DNA from: Geoglobus acetivorans
GTDB lineage: Archaea; Halobacteriota; Archaeoglobi; Archaeoglobales; Archaeoglobaceae
DNA: 64,000 bases
Assembly (NCBI RefSeq): GCF_000789255.1
Contig: NZ_CP009552.1
Coordinates: 1,550,001-1,614,000 of the forward strand
Reading direction: 5' to 3'
The notes beneath the pieces are model-generated. The model ran no database searches. It was not told the DNA's origin and was given only the letters and a program-made list of their open reading frames with translations. A program made the position numbers and the translations under genes. Shown here piece by piece: positions 51,595-58,639 of the stretch. The number at the start of each line of letters is the position of its first letter. Positions within the stretch are counted from its first letter, which is position 1.

Positions 51595-52179
51595 TCACAC
51601 AATCCAGAAAAGATATCCCATAATTACAGGCATAGGCAGGAAGACGAGAAAGGTTTTCGCCTTTCTGTAGAGGAGGCAGAAGGCCACAGGAATCAATACC
51701 GATTCGAGATATTTTATCAGACTGAGCAAAACGGGATTTTCCACATCCAGCTTTGGGTAATCCAACTCGTGACCAGTTGGTAAGTTGAAAAGAAGAGCTA
51801 ACGCAATAGAGATGAGAACCCAGATGAAAAACGCTGCCCTTTCTGGCATGCTCGGCTTTGCAACTCTGACAAGAAATGACGTTGCAACAAAGGCGGAAAT
51901 TAAAAATGATGCGACCATTAGTGTTGAATAAAATCGATATGGCACCAAAGCAGAAAATGCAGATATGCCAGAGCCAATCAGGAATGCAAGCAGAATTACG
52001 TATGTATTGGACGATTTTTCAGGAAACTTCAAAATAAAGACTAAAGGGGTCGCAAAGCTAGCCACAACCAGTAAAAATCTTAACGAACCTAAATCGGTCT
52101 TATACAATCTCAATCCGAAAAAGATGATGCCAACAGCAATAAAAAAGATTAACAGATTCGAATATTTCCTGACGTCCAT
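51595..52179 (-). CDS. Integral membrane protein of the third island operon (distal copy)
   Basis: The 194-residue protein has six predicted transmembrane helices and an N-terminal DVRKYS. Its layout parallels the protein at 52303-52872: a helix pair, a LPTGHELDYPKLDVENP loop where the other has LPHPFQPPREP, then two helices with FCLLYRK against FCYIHSK. It is probably a divergent paralogue. The phospholipase-like remnant lies just upstream. Function unknown. Confidence 0.6.
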   Translation of the reverse strand: MDVRKYSNLLIFFIAVGIIFFGLRLYKTDLGSLRFLLVVASFATPLVFILKFPEKSSNTYVILLAFLIGSGISAFSALVPYRFYSTLMVASFLISAFVATSFLVRVAKPSMPERAAFFIWVLISIALALLFNLPTGHELDYPKLDVENPVLLSLIKYLESVLIPVAFCLLYRKAKTFLVFLPMPVIMGYLFWIV

Positions 52180-52180
52180 T

Positions 52181-52261
52181 TTATCTCCTCACGTATTTTA
52201 CTAAGCCAAGAGTGTACTTTGCTGTTTCGAGCAAGCTGTTTTTTGTGGTTCCTTCTATCCT
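52181..52261 (-). pseudogene. C-terminal remnant of a phospholipase C-like gene
   Basis: The bases encode NSLLETAKYTLGLVKYV and a stop, against DSLLETAKYVLGLVKYV at the end of the intact gene at 52879. The DNA is also similar, by eye about three of four bases. Only the last 26 codons are left. With the membrane genes on both sides this shows a tandem duplication of a phospholipase-like plus membrane-protein unit, followed by loss of one phospholipase copy. Confidence 0.72.
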
Positions 52262-52302
52262 AAATGCTTTGTTACAGGTTACGTAACCACAACACACAAA
52301 CT

Positions 52303-52872
52303 TCACCACATCATACCCCCTGTAACATATGATAAAACAGAGTGGGTTAAAATCAGCGAAAAGGGTATGGAAAGAATTAGCAACGCTCTCAGAAACTGAT
52401 TCTGGGTTTTTGAATGAATGTAGCAGAATAAGAGCGGAATGAATGTGGCGATGAGGTAGCTCAGCAAGTCTGAGAACACTAAAAAGCTGGCAGTTATGCT
52501 AATTTTTATCCACGGTTCTCTTGGGGGTTGGAAGGGGTGAGGCAAACGGAAGGCCATTGCCACAATCTCAGAAAGCATGATGAAGACGAAATAGTCTGTT
52601 ATCGACACCCTTCTCCTGTCAAGAACCGAGATCGAGATCAGCGAGGGGATGACGATGTACGTGACGAGAATTCCAGTAATGCTAACATACCATATTCTCG
52701 GGTAAAAGAGGCTTCCGGAAGCTAATGGAGCGATCATAAGGCCCCCAAAGAAAAGAACTAGAACAGTCTTGGAATTTAGAATCGTATTTGCATTCTTGGA
52801 TAGAATGAAAATAACAGAAATAGCGAGAGAGGTAGAAGTCAAGAGATCTACTAAAAAAATTGTCAATGACAT
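52303..52872 (-). CDS. Integral membrane protein of the third island operon (proximal copy)
   Basis: The 189-residue protein has six predicted transmembrane helices and a basic loop (DRRRVSITDYF). It starts 6 bases after the phospholipase-like stop, so the two are cotranscribed and may work together, for example as an anchor or immunity-type partner. That role is only inferred from position. It resembles the 51595-52179 protein in layout. Confidence 0.6.
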   Translation of the reverse strand: MSLTIFLVDLLTSTSLAISVIFILSKNANTILNSKTVLVLFFGGLMIAPLASGSLFYPRIWYVSITGILVTYIVIPSLISISVLDRRRVSITDYFVFIMLSEIVAMAFRLPHPFQPPREPWIKISITASFLVFSDLLSYLIATFIPLLFCYIHSKTQNQFLRALLILSIPFSLILTHSVLSYVTGGMMW

Positions 52873-52878
52873 AGATAT

Positions 52879-53961
52879 TCATCCCGTCACGTACTTGACA
52901 AGTCCAAGGACGTATTTGGCTGTTTCAAGAAGACTGTCCTCAGTTATGCTCCTTACCAGTGTGCTACTCTGCCAAGTATCTGGATTATTGTAAATCGTAA
53001 GGTAGAGTGTGTCAAAGTAATAGTGAGAATAGCTTGCTAAATTCTCAGTTGCGTCCCATGGATCGTTGATTGCATAGTAGTACCGGTTGTCTTCAATTAC
53101 CGATTTAAAATTGTAACCACTTTCCCAGTTATTTGAAACATAGTCTTCATATGCTGTATGTACCCATTTATGGAGGGCCTGATCTGCCTCTCTTCCAGTA
53201 TGTAAAGGATTTCCTACATCAGTCAGAAAGTGACTTGCCCAACCTAAACCCTGAAAAGCATTGTACATATCTCCGTTTCTGTAATAAGATCTCGCACCAT
53301 ATGCATAATACCAGCAGTAATATGGTGCTGACCCCACTCCAGTGTCTGGATTGTAGTAATGGTCGGATGGTAAATGGGGCCAGTAGTCTGGATCATCAGC
53401 ATGATCCATCGTGATGTTGCAGTAGTCTCTATAAATCCCCCACTTTATACATGAGATGTAGATTATGCTCTGATGAGTATCCACATTCCAGAGTATCCCC
53501 ACATCTCCACCATACTTTGTACTGAAGTACTCGTTCACAGCCTGAGCAACCTTTTCCAGCATAGCCTTCTCCTCTTGTGTAAGGTTTAGCCCTGCTTTTG
53601 AGTTCAGAGTAATCAGAGTTACGTTACCATCTTTAATGCTCCTTACGCGGTACTTCCTCCAAAGTTCTTTCACGAACTTCTTCAGTTCGATTTTCTCTTC
53701 TTTCGTCAGATTTGTACTGCTATCGATGTACTTGAAGGTTGCTGCTCTGCCTTTTTCTATGATGCCAGCTGCGATGATTATCCAGTAAGGTGTTGCGTTT
53801 TCGAGAACTGGATCGACTTTTATGATGTTTATGTTCTTGTGTAATTCTGTCCTTTCTGTTGCCATTATTGGCTTCATTTCTGCAGTGTTTGCTGCCATTG
53901 TCGGACTCACTACACTGCTCAACATTACGAAAACCAACAGCACTGCCAATGCTCTTCTCAT
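52879..53961 (-). CDS. Secreted zinc-dependent phospholipase C/P1 nuclease-superfamily protein
   Basis: The 360-residue protein has a signal peptide (MRRALAVLLVFVMLSS, cleavage after TMAA), a helical propeptide-like region of about 120 residues and a C-terminal catalytic domain. The zinc ligand spacing of bacterial phospholipase C is intact: H-x3-D-x5-H-x13-H-x3-E at about residues 244-272 (SHFLTDVGNPLH then WVHTAYE). Extra candidate ligands are His163 in DTHQS and His201 in SDHYY. It may cleave phospholipids or nucleic acid outside the cell. The ATG at 53961 follows GAGGTGGTG. Confidence 0.8.
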   Translation of the reverse strand: MRRALAVLLVFVMLSSVVSPTMAANTAEMKPIMATERTELHKNINIIKVDPVLENATPYWIIIAAGIIEKGRAATFKYIDSSTNLTKEEKIELKKFVKELWRKYRVRSIKDGNVTLITLNSKAGLNLTQEEKAMLEKVAQAVNEYFSTKYGGDVGILWNVDTHQSIIYISCIKWGIYRDYCNITMDHADDPDYWPHLPSDHYYNPDTGVGSAPYYCWYYAYGARSYYRNGDMYNAFQGLGWASHFLTDVGNPLHTGREADQALHKWVHTAYEDYVSNNWESGYNFKSVIEDNRYYYAINDPWDATENLASYSHYYFDTLYLTIYNNPDTWQSSTLVRSITEDSLLETAKYVLGLVKYVTG

Positions 53962-54016
53962 CGCACCACCTCTTGGTTTTGCCATCTAATATTATAACCT
54001 TACAGACATAAATATT
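53962..54016 (-). repeat. Shared leader/promoter cassette, copy B
   Basis: This matches copy A at 50322-50378 (see there), with the same 55-base distance from CGCACC next to the start codon to the first operator arm. About six substitutions and no gaps separate them. Confidence 0.8.
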
Positions 54017-54075
54017 TTCTGACCATATCTTGAGAATTATTTTTCTAATTTAATATTCTCAAAACATGGTCAGAA
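54017..54075. promoter_or_regulatory. Island element 3: paired inverted operator arms in a divergent promoter
   Basis: Left arm TTCTGACCATATCTTGAGAA (54017-54036) and right arm TTCTCAAAACATGGTCAGAA (54056-54075), with a 19-base AT spacer exactly as in element 1. Both outer ends touch a TATA box: AATATTTATG on the minus strand for the phospholipase-like operon, and GTTTATATTC on the plus strand for the gene at 54107. Both arms are well kept, in line with two active promoters. Confidence 0.82.
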
Positions 54076-54106
54076 AGTTTATATTCCTTTAAAATCAACA
54101 ACAATT

Positions 54107-54484
54107 ATGAAATCAAATCTAATTGCAGCGATGGTGGCGGCGGTTCTTATTATCTCTTCCCCGGTCTACGCAAAATCCGGAGAAGCTGGGATAGATACTG
54201 TGTATGACTCTATCAAGCAGGGGGAAACCGACTGGTTCAGCAGGTACATCTCTTCACCCACATTCGACGTTTATCTTGTATGGATCAACCCGTCCAGCAG
54301 CCTCACTCTAACGCTATATTCTCCAAATGGAGATGTGTATGGCCCCTTTAGAGATTCGAGTGATGGTGCGGTTGATGGTAAAATAGCATTAACCGTCGAG
54401 AATGCCGAACAGGGAGTGTGGTACTTCAAGGTGTATGGCGAGAGGGTGAGCGGGTTTCAGCATTATTCTTTAGCAGTGTTATGA
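54107..54484 (+). CDS. Small secreted beta-sandwich protein (PPC-like)
   Basis: The 125-residue protein has a signal peptide (cleavage after VYA) and a mature part of about 103 residues. That part resembles the bacterial pre-peptidase C-terminal domain: IKQGETDWFSRYI, DVYLVWINPSSSLTLTLYSPNG, and GVWYFKVYGERVSG. It overlaps the membrane regulator gene by 4 bases, so it may be the outside sensor or ligand of that regulator. Divergent from the phospholipase-like gene through element 3. Confidence 0.72.
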   Translation: MKSNLIAAMVAAVLIISSPVYAKSGEAGIDTVYDSIKQGETDWFSRYISSPTFDVYLVWINPSSSLTLTLYSPNGDVYGPFRDSSDGAVDGKIALTVENAEQGVWYFKVYGERVSGFQHYSLAVL

Positions 54485-55164
54485 GGACTAAAATCCCAAT
54501 TTTGCTCCTGTTAACGTTTTTACTGGTTTTTCAGACTTTATCTCCCACTTCCGAGGCTGCCACGGTAAAACCGGCAAACATAAGCGATGAAGAGTTAATG
54601 AAGAGGGTTAAAAACGACCCTGCAGATGAGGTCAAGGTTTCCTTCTGGGATCTGCCTCTGTGGATAAAGGTGCACCACATAGCCACTCTCGCTGTAAGTG
54701 CTCTTGCCATCTGGAAGCTCCTTCCGTTCTTCGCCGGGAAAATTAAGGTCAGGCTGGAGAACAGAAACAGAAAAAGGATTCTTGAGTTCGTCATCAAAAA
54801 TCCGGGAGTCAGCCTGAGAGATCTCGAAAGGCACCTCAAAATGAACAGAAGCACGCTCAGGCACCACATCGAGGCTCTCGAAAGGGAAGGGACGGTAATA
54901 ACCATAAAGGCGGGAAAGGAAAGGCTCGCATTTCCACTTGAGTACCTCATCTTCAACGGTAGAAATCTTGACAGGAAAATTGTTCTCAGATCTGATGCGA
55001 GAAAAAAGATTCTTGATGTGCTGAGCAGAAATGGAGGGATGAGGATGAGCGAGCTGGCAAATGCTCTCGAAATGAGCTACAAGACCCTGCACTACCATGT
55101 GGCTGTTCTGCAGAGAGCGGGCCTTGTCGAGTTTGATGGTCAGACCGTGAAAGTGAGAGTTTGA
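54481..55164 (+). CDS. Membrane-anchored tandem winged-helix transcription regulator
   Basis: The 227-residue protein has a signal peptide (residues 1-26) and a short outside segment (27-60). One transmembrane helix lies near 65-85 (VHHIATLAVSALAIWKLLPFF), followed by a cytoplasmic part with two winged helices. Their recognition regions read SLRDLERHLKMNRSTLRHHIEAL near residue 120 and RMSELANALEMSYKTLHYHVAVL near 190. The layout suggests an outside signal passed to DNA-bound wings. The neighbouring inverted arms are natural candidate targets. Confidence 0.82.
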   Translation: MRTKIPILLLLTFLLVFQTLSPTSEAATVKPANISDEELMKRVKNDPADEVKVSFWDLPLWIKVHHIATLAVSALAIWKLLPFFAGKIKVRLENRNRKRILEFVIKNPGVSLRDLERHLKMNRSTLRHHIEALEREGTVITIKAGKERLAFPLEYLIFNGRNLDRKIVLRSDARKKILDVLSRNGGMRMSELANALEMSYKTLHYHVAVLQRAGLVEFDGQTVKVRV

Positions 55165-55178
55165 GGATTGTTTGATTT

Positions 55179-55682
55179 TCAGGTGACGGCAAGCATTATT
55201 TCGAACTCCTGTCCCCGGTAGCTGACGCACTTTCCGAAGTATTTCCCGAGCTCCTTCGAGTCTTCATTCGGGATTTCAACGATAGCGCTCCCTGAATTCA
55301 TGGCCGACTCAATTGCCTTTTTCAGTGTTGGATACCGGTTCAGCTCCTCCTCAGAAACGGGGATGCAGGCGTTGTCAACCTCTACCTTCCTGACGTGCAG
55401 CCACATTCCCTGCTCGGATTTAAGTGCAAAACCAAGAACGAGGGTAAACGCTGCGAGAGATATCACAAGCACGGCAAATGCCGAGAAAAAGAGAAGTCTC
55501 CTGTCTCCAAGTTTTCCGATGGCAGCGAGGTACAACGCGGTGAGAGCGCAGCTAATGGCTATGGAGGTTGCTAAAAAAGCTTGAAACCCCCTGATTTTCT
55601 CGAAGGTACTCATAGCTCCAAACACAATCAGGCCAGAGACGATTCCCAAGACCACCACGGCGATCGAGTGCCTCAGATTCAT
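55179..55682 (-). CDS. Four-helix membrane protein with an extracellular C-terminal domain
   Basis: The 167-residue protein has four transmembrane helices (about residues 7-95) and a C-terminal domain of about 70 residues with two Cys (NACIPVSEEELNRYPTLKKAIESA and GKCVSYRG). No family is recognised. It is convergent with the membrane regulator, with a 14-base gap, and lies 44 bases after the beta-propeller lipoprotein on the same strand, so it may be cotranscribed with that one. Confidence 0.6.
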   Translation of the reverse strand: MNLRHSIAVVVLGIVSGLIVFGAMSTFEKIRGFQAFLATSIAISCALTALYLAAIGKLGDRRLLFFSAFAVLVISLAAFTLVLGFALKSEQGMWLHVRKVEVDNACIPVSEEELNRYPTLKKAIESAMNSGSAIVEIPNEDSKELGKYFGKCVSYRGQEFEIMLAVT

Positions 55683-55726
55683 GGCATCTCACCTCAAAAA
55701 AATGGGAAGAATATGGAGCCGCTCAA

Positions 55727-57667
55727 TTATCCAAACCTGAACTCCGCAACCCTCTCCCAGGTGTTCTCGTCGTAAACTGCTATAGAGTCTCCGAGGACGT
55801 AGAGGTAGTCGTCTATGTAAATTGCCCTCACTGCAGGCACGTCTATCGCCTTCACAAGCTTCAGGCCATCCCCGTAGCTGAACACGTATCCGTGGTTTCC
55901 TGCAGGCAGGAAGAACACCCCGTGCTTGCTGTCCATCAGGAAGGCGTGGTGGTTGTAAAGCACCTCGCTCCACGACTCCTTGAGAGTGTACTTGCTTATC
56001 TCTTTCGGATTCTTCGCGTCGCTGACGTCGAACAGGGAAAGCTTCACGTAACTTCCCTCTCTCCCGACTCCGAGGATTAAGTGCCCGGAGACCGGGTGGA
56101 GGTATGAGGAGAAGCCGGGTATTTTCAGCTCGCCCTTTATCTCCGGCTTTCTCGGGTCGCTCAGATCAATGACGAAGAACGGGTCTGTCTCCCTGAACGT
56201 GACTATGTAGCCCCTGTCTCCGATGAACCTGACCGCGTAAATTCTCTCGTCCTCGCCAAAGCCGGCAATCTTTCCAGCAACCCTCAGCTTTTCGTCAAGC
56301 ACGTAAAGGTCGTTCTCATCGCCAAGGGTGGTTGCAACCCTCAGGTAGCCCCCGTATTCGTCCATCGAGAACTGGTTGAGCAGCCTTCCCGGAATTTCTC
56401 CGTCCGCGAGAGACTCAAGGTTCAGGCCAACCTTGACGATGTACGTCCTCTGAATTTCTCTCTTGTGCTCCTTCCGGAAGTCCTGCATCCTGTTCCAGAA
56501 GTCGTTCTCGAACTTCAGCCTCTCCTCCTTGTCGAGGGTGAGCAGGTACTTTGAGATTGCACTCTGAATCTCGATGAACTTGGCCTGATTGCCTATGTCG
56601 TAGCTCATCACCTTCTCTATCCTGCTAAGCACATCATCTGGCAGCAGATCCCTGTTCTCCTGCAGGAATTTGAAGTAAATTTCGTCCTCCCCCATCCTCT
56701 TGCTGTAGGCTATGTAAAGCGCATTCTCGGACATGTAAACGGTGGAGCCGTAGCTTCCCATGAAGCTGAACGTCTTCTCAATTTCCCCGTTTTCGGGATT
56801 GACCTTCATCACGGTGTACAGCACTTCCGAGCTAATACCCCTCGGGAAGTAGATGTCCGTGCACCTGATCTCTAAAGCCTCTCCGTTAACCCTCACAGGC
56901 TCTACCGGGCAGGGGTCGTAGTAGTCGAGGTAGTTCCTTGTGATGACGAAGATGTAGTCTCCATAAAGCCTCGCCGTTACAATGCTGCCGTCGACATCAA
57001 TCCTCCACACGTTTTTCCCGTTCTCCTTGTCGTAGCCGGATATTTCGTTGTACCTCAGCACAATCAGCCTGTCCTTGTGGAGGAGCAGGTTTCCGTCCTT
57101 CGGTATCTCGAAGCTGACGCTCATGTTGTCTGGAGGGAAGGCAATGACGGACAGAATCTTCCCGTAGTATTCCGGCATTATAATTTGCGGCATGTAGATT
57201 CTGGCCATGCCGATGGAGTAGTAGATGTTCTTCCCATCCGTCTTGACTATGTCCGGCTCGTCTATGCCCTTAACCTGAACGTTGGTCTCGGAGTACCTCT
57301 CCGCAGCCCTTTCCTCGATCATTGGAGTCGGGACGGGTGTTGCTGTGGGGACAGGCATGGGAGTTGGCGTGCCAGCTGGCATTTCCATTGGCATAGGCAC
57401 ACCCTTCTGCACGGCAACGCCGAACATCGGGTAGCCGTAGTAAACCTCTTTCAGAGCAAGGTACTCTTTAAGCTCATCTTCCGATTTGAAGCGGGCAAGA
57501 TTGCCAAGTCCGGAAACATTCTCTCCCACAACTTCCGGAGTCTTTTCAGGATACGGTGTTGCTGATGGCGTGGGTGTTGGAGTTGGTTTCACCTGATTCT
57601 CGGTGCCTGTACATCCCGCCGCCACCATGACTGCTATCAAACTTAGAATCAGTACAATTTTTTTCAT
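55727..57667 (-). CDS. Secreted lipoprotein with a C-terminal beta-propeller domain (Beta_propel type)
   Basis: The 646-residue protein has a lipobox ending VAAGC near residue 19, a Pro/Thr linker (PTPTPTPSATPYP), a second such linker near residue 105, and a beta-propeller of about 500 residues. The start VKGIDEPDIVKTDGKNIYYS and repeated D-L-Y-V-L/V-L-G blades fit the archaeal and bacterial secreted beta-propeller family. It is probably a surface adhesion or scaffold protein. Its codon use looks less AT-rich than the island proper. TATA box at about 57714. Confidence 0.85.
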   Translation of the reverse strand: MKKIVLILSLIAVMVAAGCTGTENQVKPTPTPTPSATPYPEKTPEVVGENVSGLGNLARFKSEDELKEYLALKEVYYGYPMFGVAVQKGVPMPMEMPAGTPTPMPVPTATPVPTPMIEERAAERYSETNVQVKGIDEPDIVKTDGKNIYYSIGMARIYMPQIIMPEYYGKILSVIAFPPDNMSVSFEIPKDGNLLLHKDRLIVLRYNEISGYDKENGKNVWRIDVDGSIVTARLYGDYIFVITRNYLDYYDPCPVEPVRVNGEALEIRCTDIYFPRGISSEVLYTVMKVNPENGEIEKTFSFMGSYGSTVYMSENALYIAYSKRMGEDEIYFKFLQENRDLLPDDVLSRIEKVMSYDIGNQAKFIEIQSAISKYLLTLDKEERLKFENDFWNRMQDFRKEHKREIQRTYIVKVGLNLESLADGEIPGRLLNQFSMDEYGGYLRVATTLGDENDLYVLDEKLRVAGKIAGFGEDERIYAVRFIGDRGYIVTFRETDPFFVIDLSDPRKPEIKGELKIPGFSSYLHPVSGHLILGVGREGSYVKLSLFDVSDAKNPKEISKYTLKESWSEVLYNHHAFLMDSKHGVFFLPAGNHGYVFSYGDGLKLVKAIDVPAVRAIYIDDYLYVLGDSIAVYDENTWERVAEFRFG

Positions 57668-57713
57668 ATTCTAACCTGTTTATTTATTTACTAATAGGTT
57701 TTTGTTTTGTTAG

Positions 57714-57724
57714 CTTTTATAAAA
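57714..57724 (-). promoter_or_regulatory. TATA box of the beta-propeller lipoprotein
   Basis: TTTTATAAAAG on the minus strand lies about 50 bases before the ATG at 57667. The rest of 57668-57845 holds no gene I can support. Confidence 0.4.
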
Positions 57725-57845
57725 TTTCTTATGATTTAAATGTAGGCGATTCTCAGGACGGATGGTTTCAGACCCATAGCGGTTCAATCAGTATGCAGAG
57801 CATCTTAAGGGGGATTTAAAAATAGGGATGTGGACCAGAAGTAGA

Positions 57846-57948
57846 TGGTCCCGCCTCCCGGATTTGAACCGGGGACCACGGGATCACTGCCCCCCTGCAG
57901 GGGCAGGGCAGACTACAGTCCCGCGCTCTACCTCTGAGCTAAGGCGGG
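57846..57948 (-). tRNA. tRNA-Tyr (GUA) with a 28-base intron; 3' CCA encoded
   Basis: On the minus strand a seven-pair acceptor stem CCCGCCT/AGGCGGG, D-arm GCTC..GAGC, anticodon stem CGGGA/TCCCG and T-arm CCCGG-TTCAAAT-CCGGG all fold. The loop reads CTGTAG, then an intron at 57885-57912, then A. The anticodon GTA is at 57914-57916. The intron is GC-rich, can pair CTGCC with GGCAG, and sits at the usual position after base 37. The sequence ACCA closes the gene, so discriminator A and CCA are in the DNA. Confidence 0.92.
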
Positions 57949-58071
57949 ATTCAATAGCGCTGTGATGCGAGTCTGTTTAAAAATCTTGTGGACTCTTTCA
58001 AACAGCTTGGAGGGAAGGAATTTAAATTCTGACAGCAAAATTTCAGGAAATGACCGAGAGGAGGTGTTTCT

Positions 58072-58596
58072 CTGCCCCACGATGGAGATCACGTTGAAAG
58101 AGTAAAAAAACTCGCACTGTTCATAGCGGAGCGCGAGGGAGGGGACAGAGACGTTATACGGATTGCAGCAGAACTTCACGACATAGCGAGGAATGAGGAA
58201 AACCATGCGATCAGAGGGGCAGAAATTGCCCGGAACATTCTGGTGGAAAAGGGTTACAGCGAGGATTTCGTGGAGAGAGTTTGCCACTGCATTGAGGCTC
58301 ACTCTTTTTCGGGAGGAATCAGACCAAAGACACTTGAGGCCAAAATTCTGAGTGATGCAGACAAACTCGACGCAATGGGGCTGATAGGAGTTGCGAGAGC
58401 GTTCATGTATTCCGGGGAGAGGGGCAGAGACATAAAAAGCACGCTGAAGCACTTCGAGGAAAAGCTGCTGAATCTCAGAGATCTGATGTACACGAACACT
58501 GCAAGAAAAATAGCCGAGATGAGGCACAAAAAGCTGGAAAGTTTTTACCTCGAAATCCTTTCCGAGCTTGACATGGGGGACGTCGATGACTCCTGA
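58072..58596 (+). CDS. HD-domain phosphohydrolase, apparent CTG start
   Basis: The 174-residue protein has HD-domain metal sites: His in PHDGDHVERV at the start, LHDIARNEE near residue 40, His in CIEAHSF near residue 75, and the late Asp in SDADKLDAMG near 100. Stop TGA at 58052 bounds the frame, and there is no ATG, GTG or TTG before the first HD ligand. CTG 58072 lies 5 bases after a perfect GGAGGTG, so it is the best start. From GTG 58243 the first ligands would be lost. Nucleotide or phosphate ester substrate unknown. Confidence 0.75.
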   Translation: MPHDGDHVERVKKLALFIAEREGGDRDVIRIAAELHDIARNEENHAIRGAEIARNILVEKGYSEDFVERVCHCIEAHSFSGGIRPKTLEAKILSDADKLDAMGLIGVARAFMYSGERGRDIKSTLKHFEEKLLNLRDLMYTNTARKIAEMRHKKLESFYLEILSELDMGDVDDS

Positions 58597-58639
58597 TTTG
58601 GTTAATTATTTAAATACCTTCCATACATTCTGATGCTAA

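Noticed and set aside
57668-57700. Weak inverted repeat AACCT..AGGTT before the beta-propeller gene
   Set aside because: The five-base arms are short in AT-rich DNA, and it does not match the 20-base island element.
40440-57700. Island as a prophage or insertion sequence cluster
   Set aside because: No integrase, transposase, capsid or terminal repeat was seen. The duplication and decay can be explained without a mobile element, although the tRNA edge leaves integration open.
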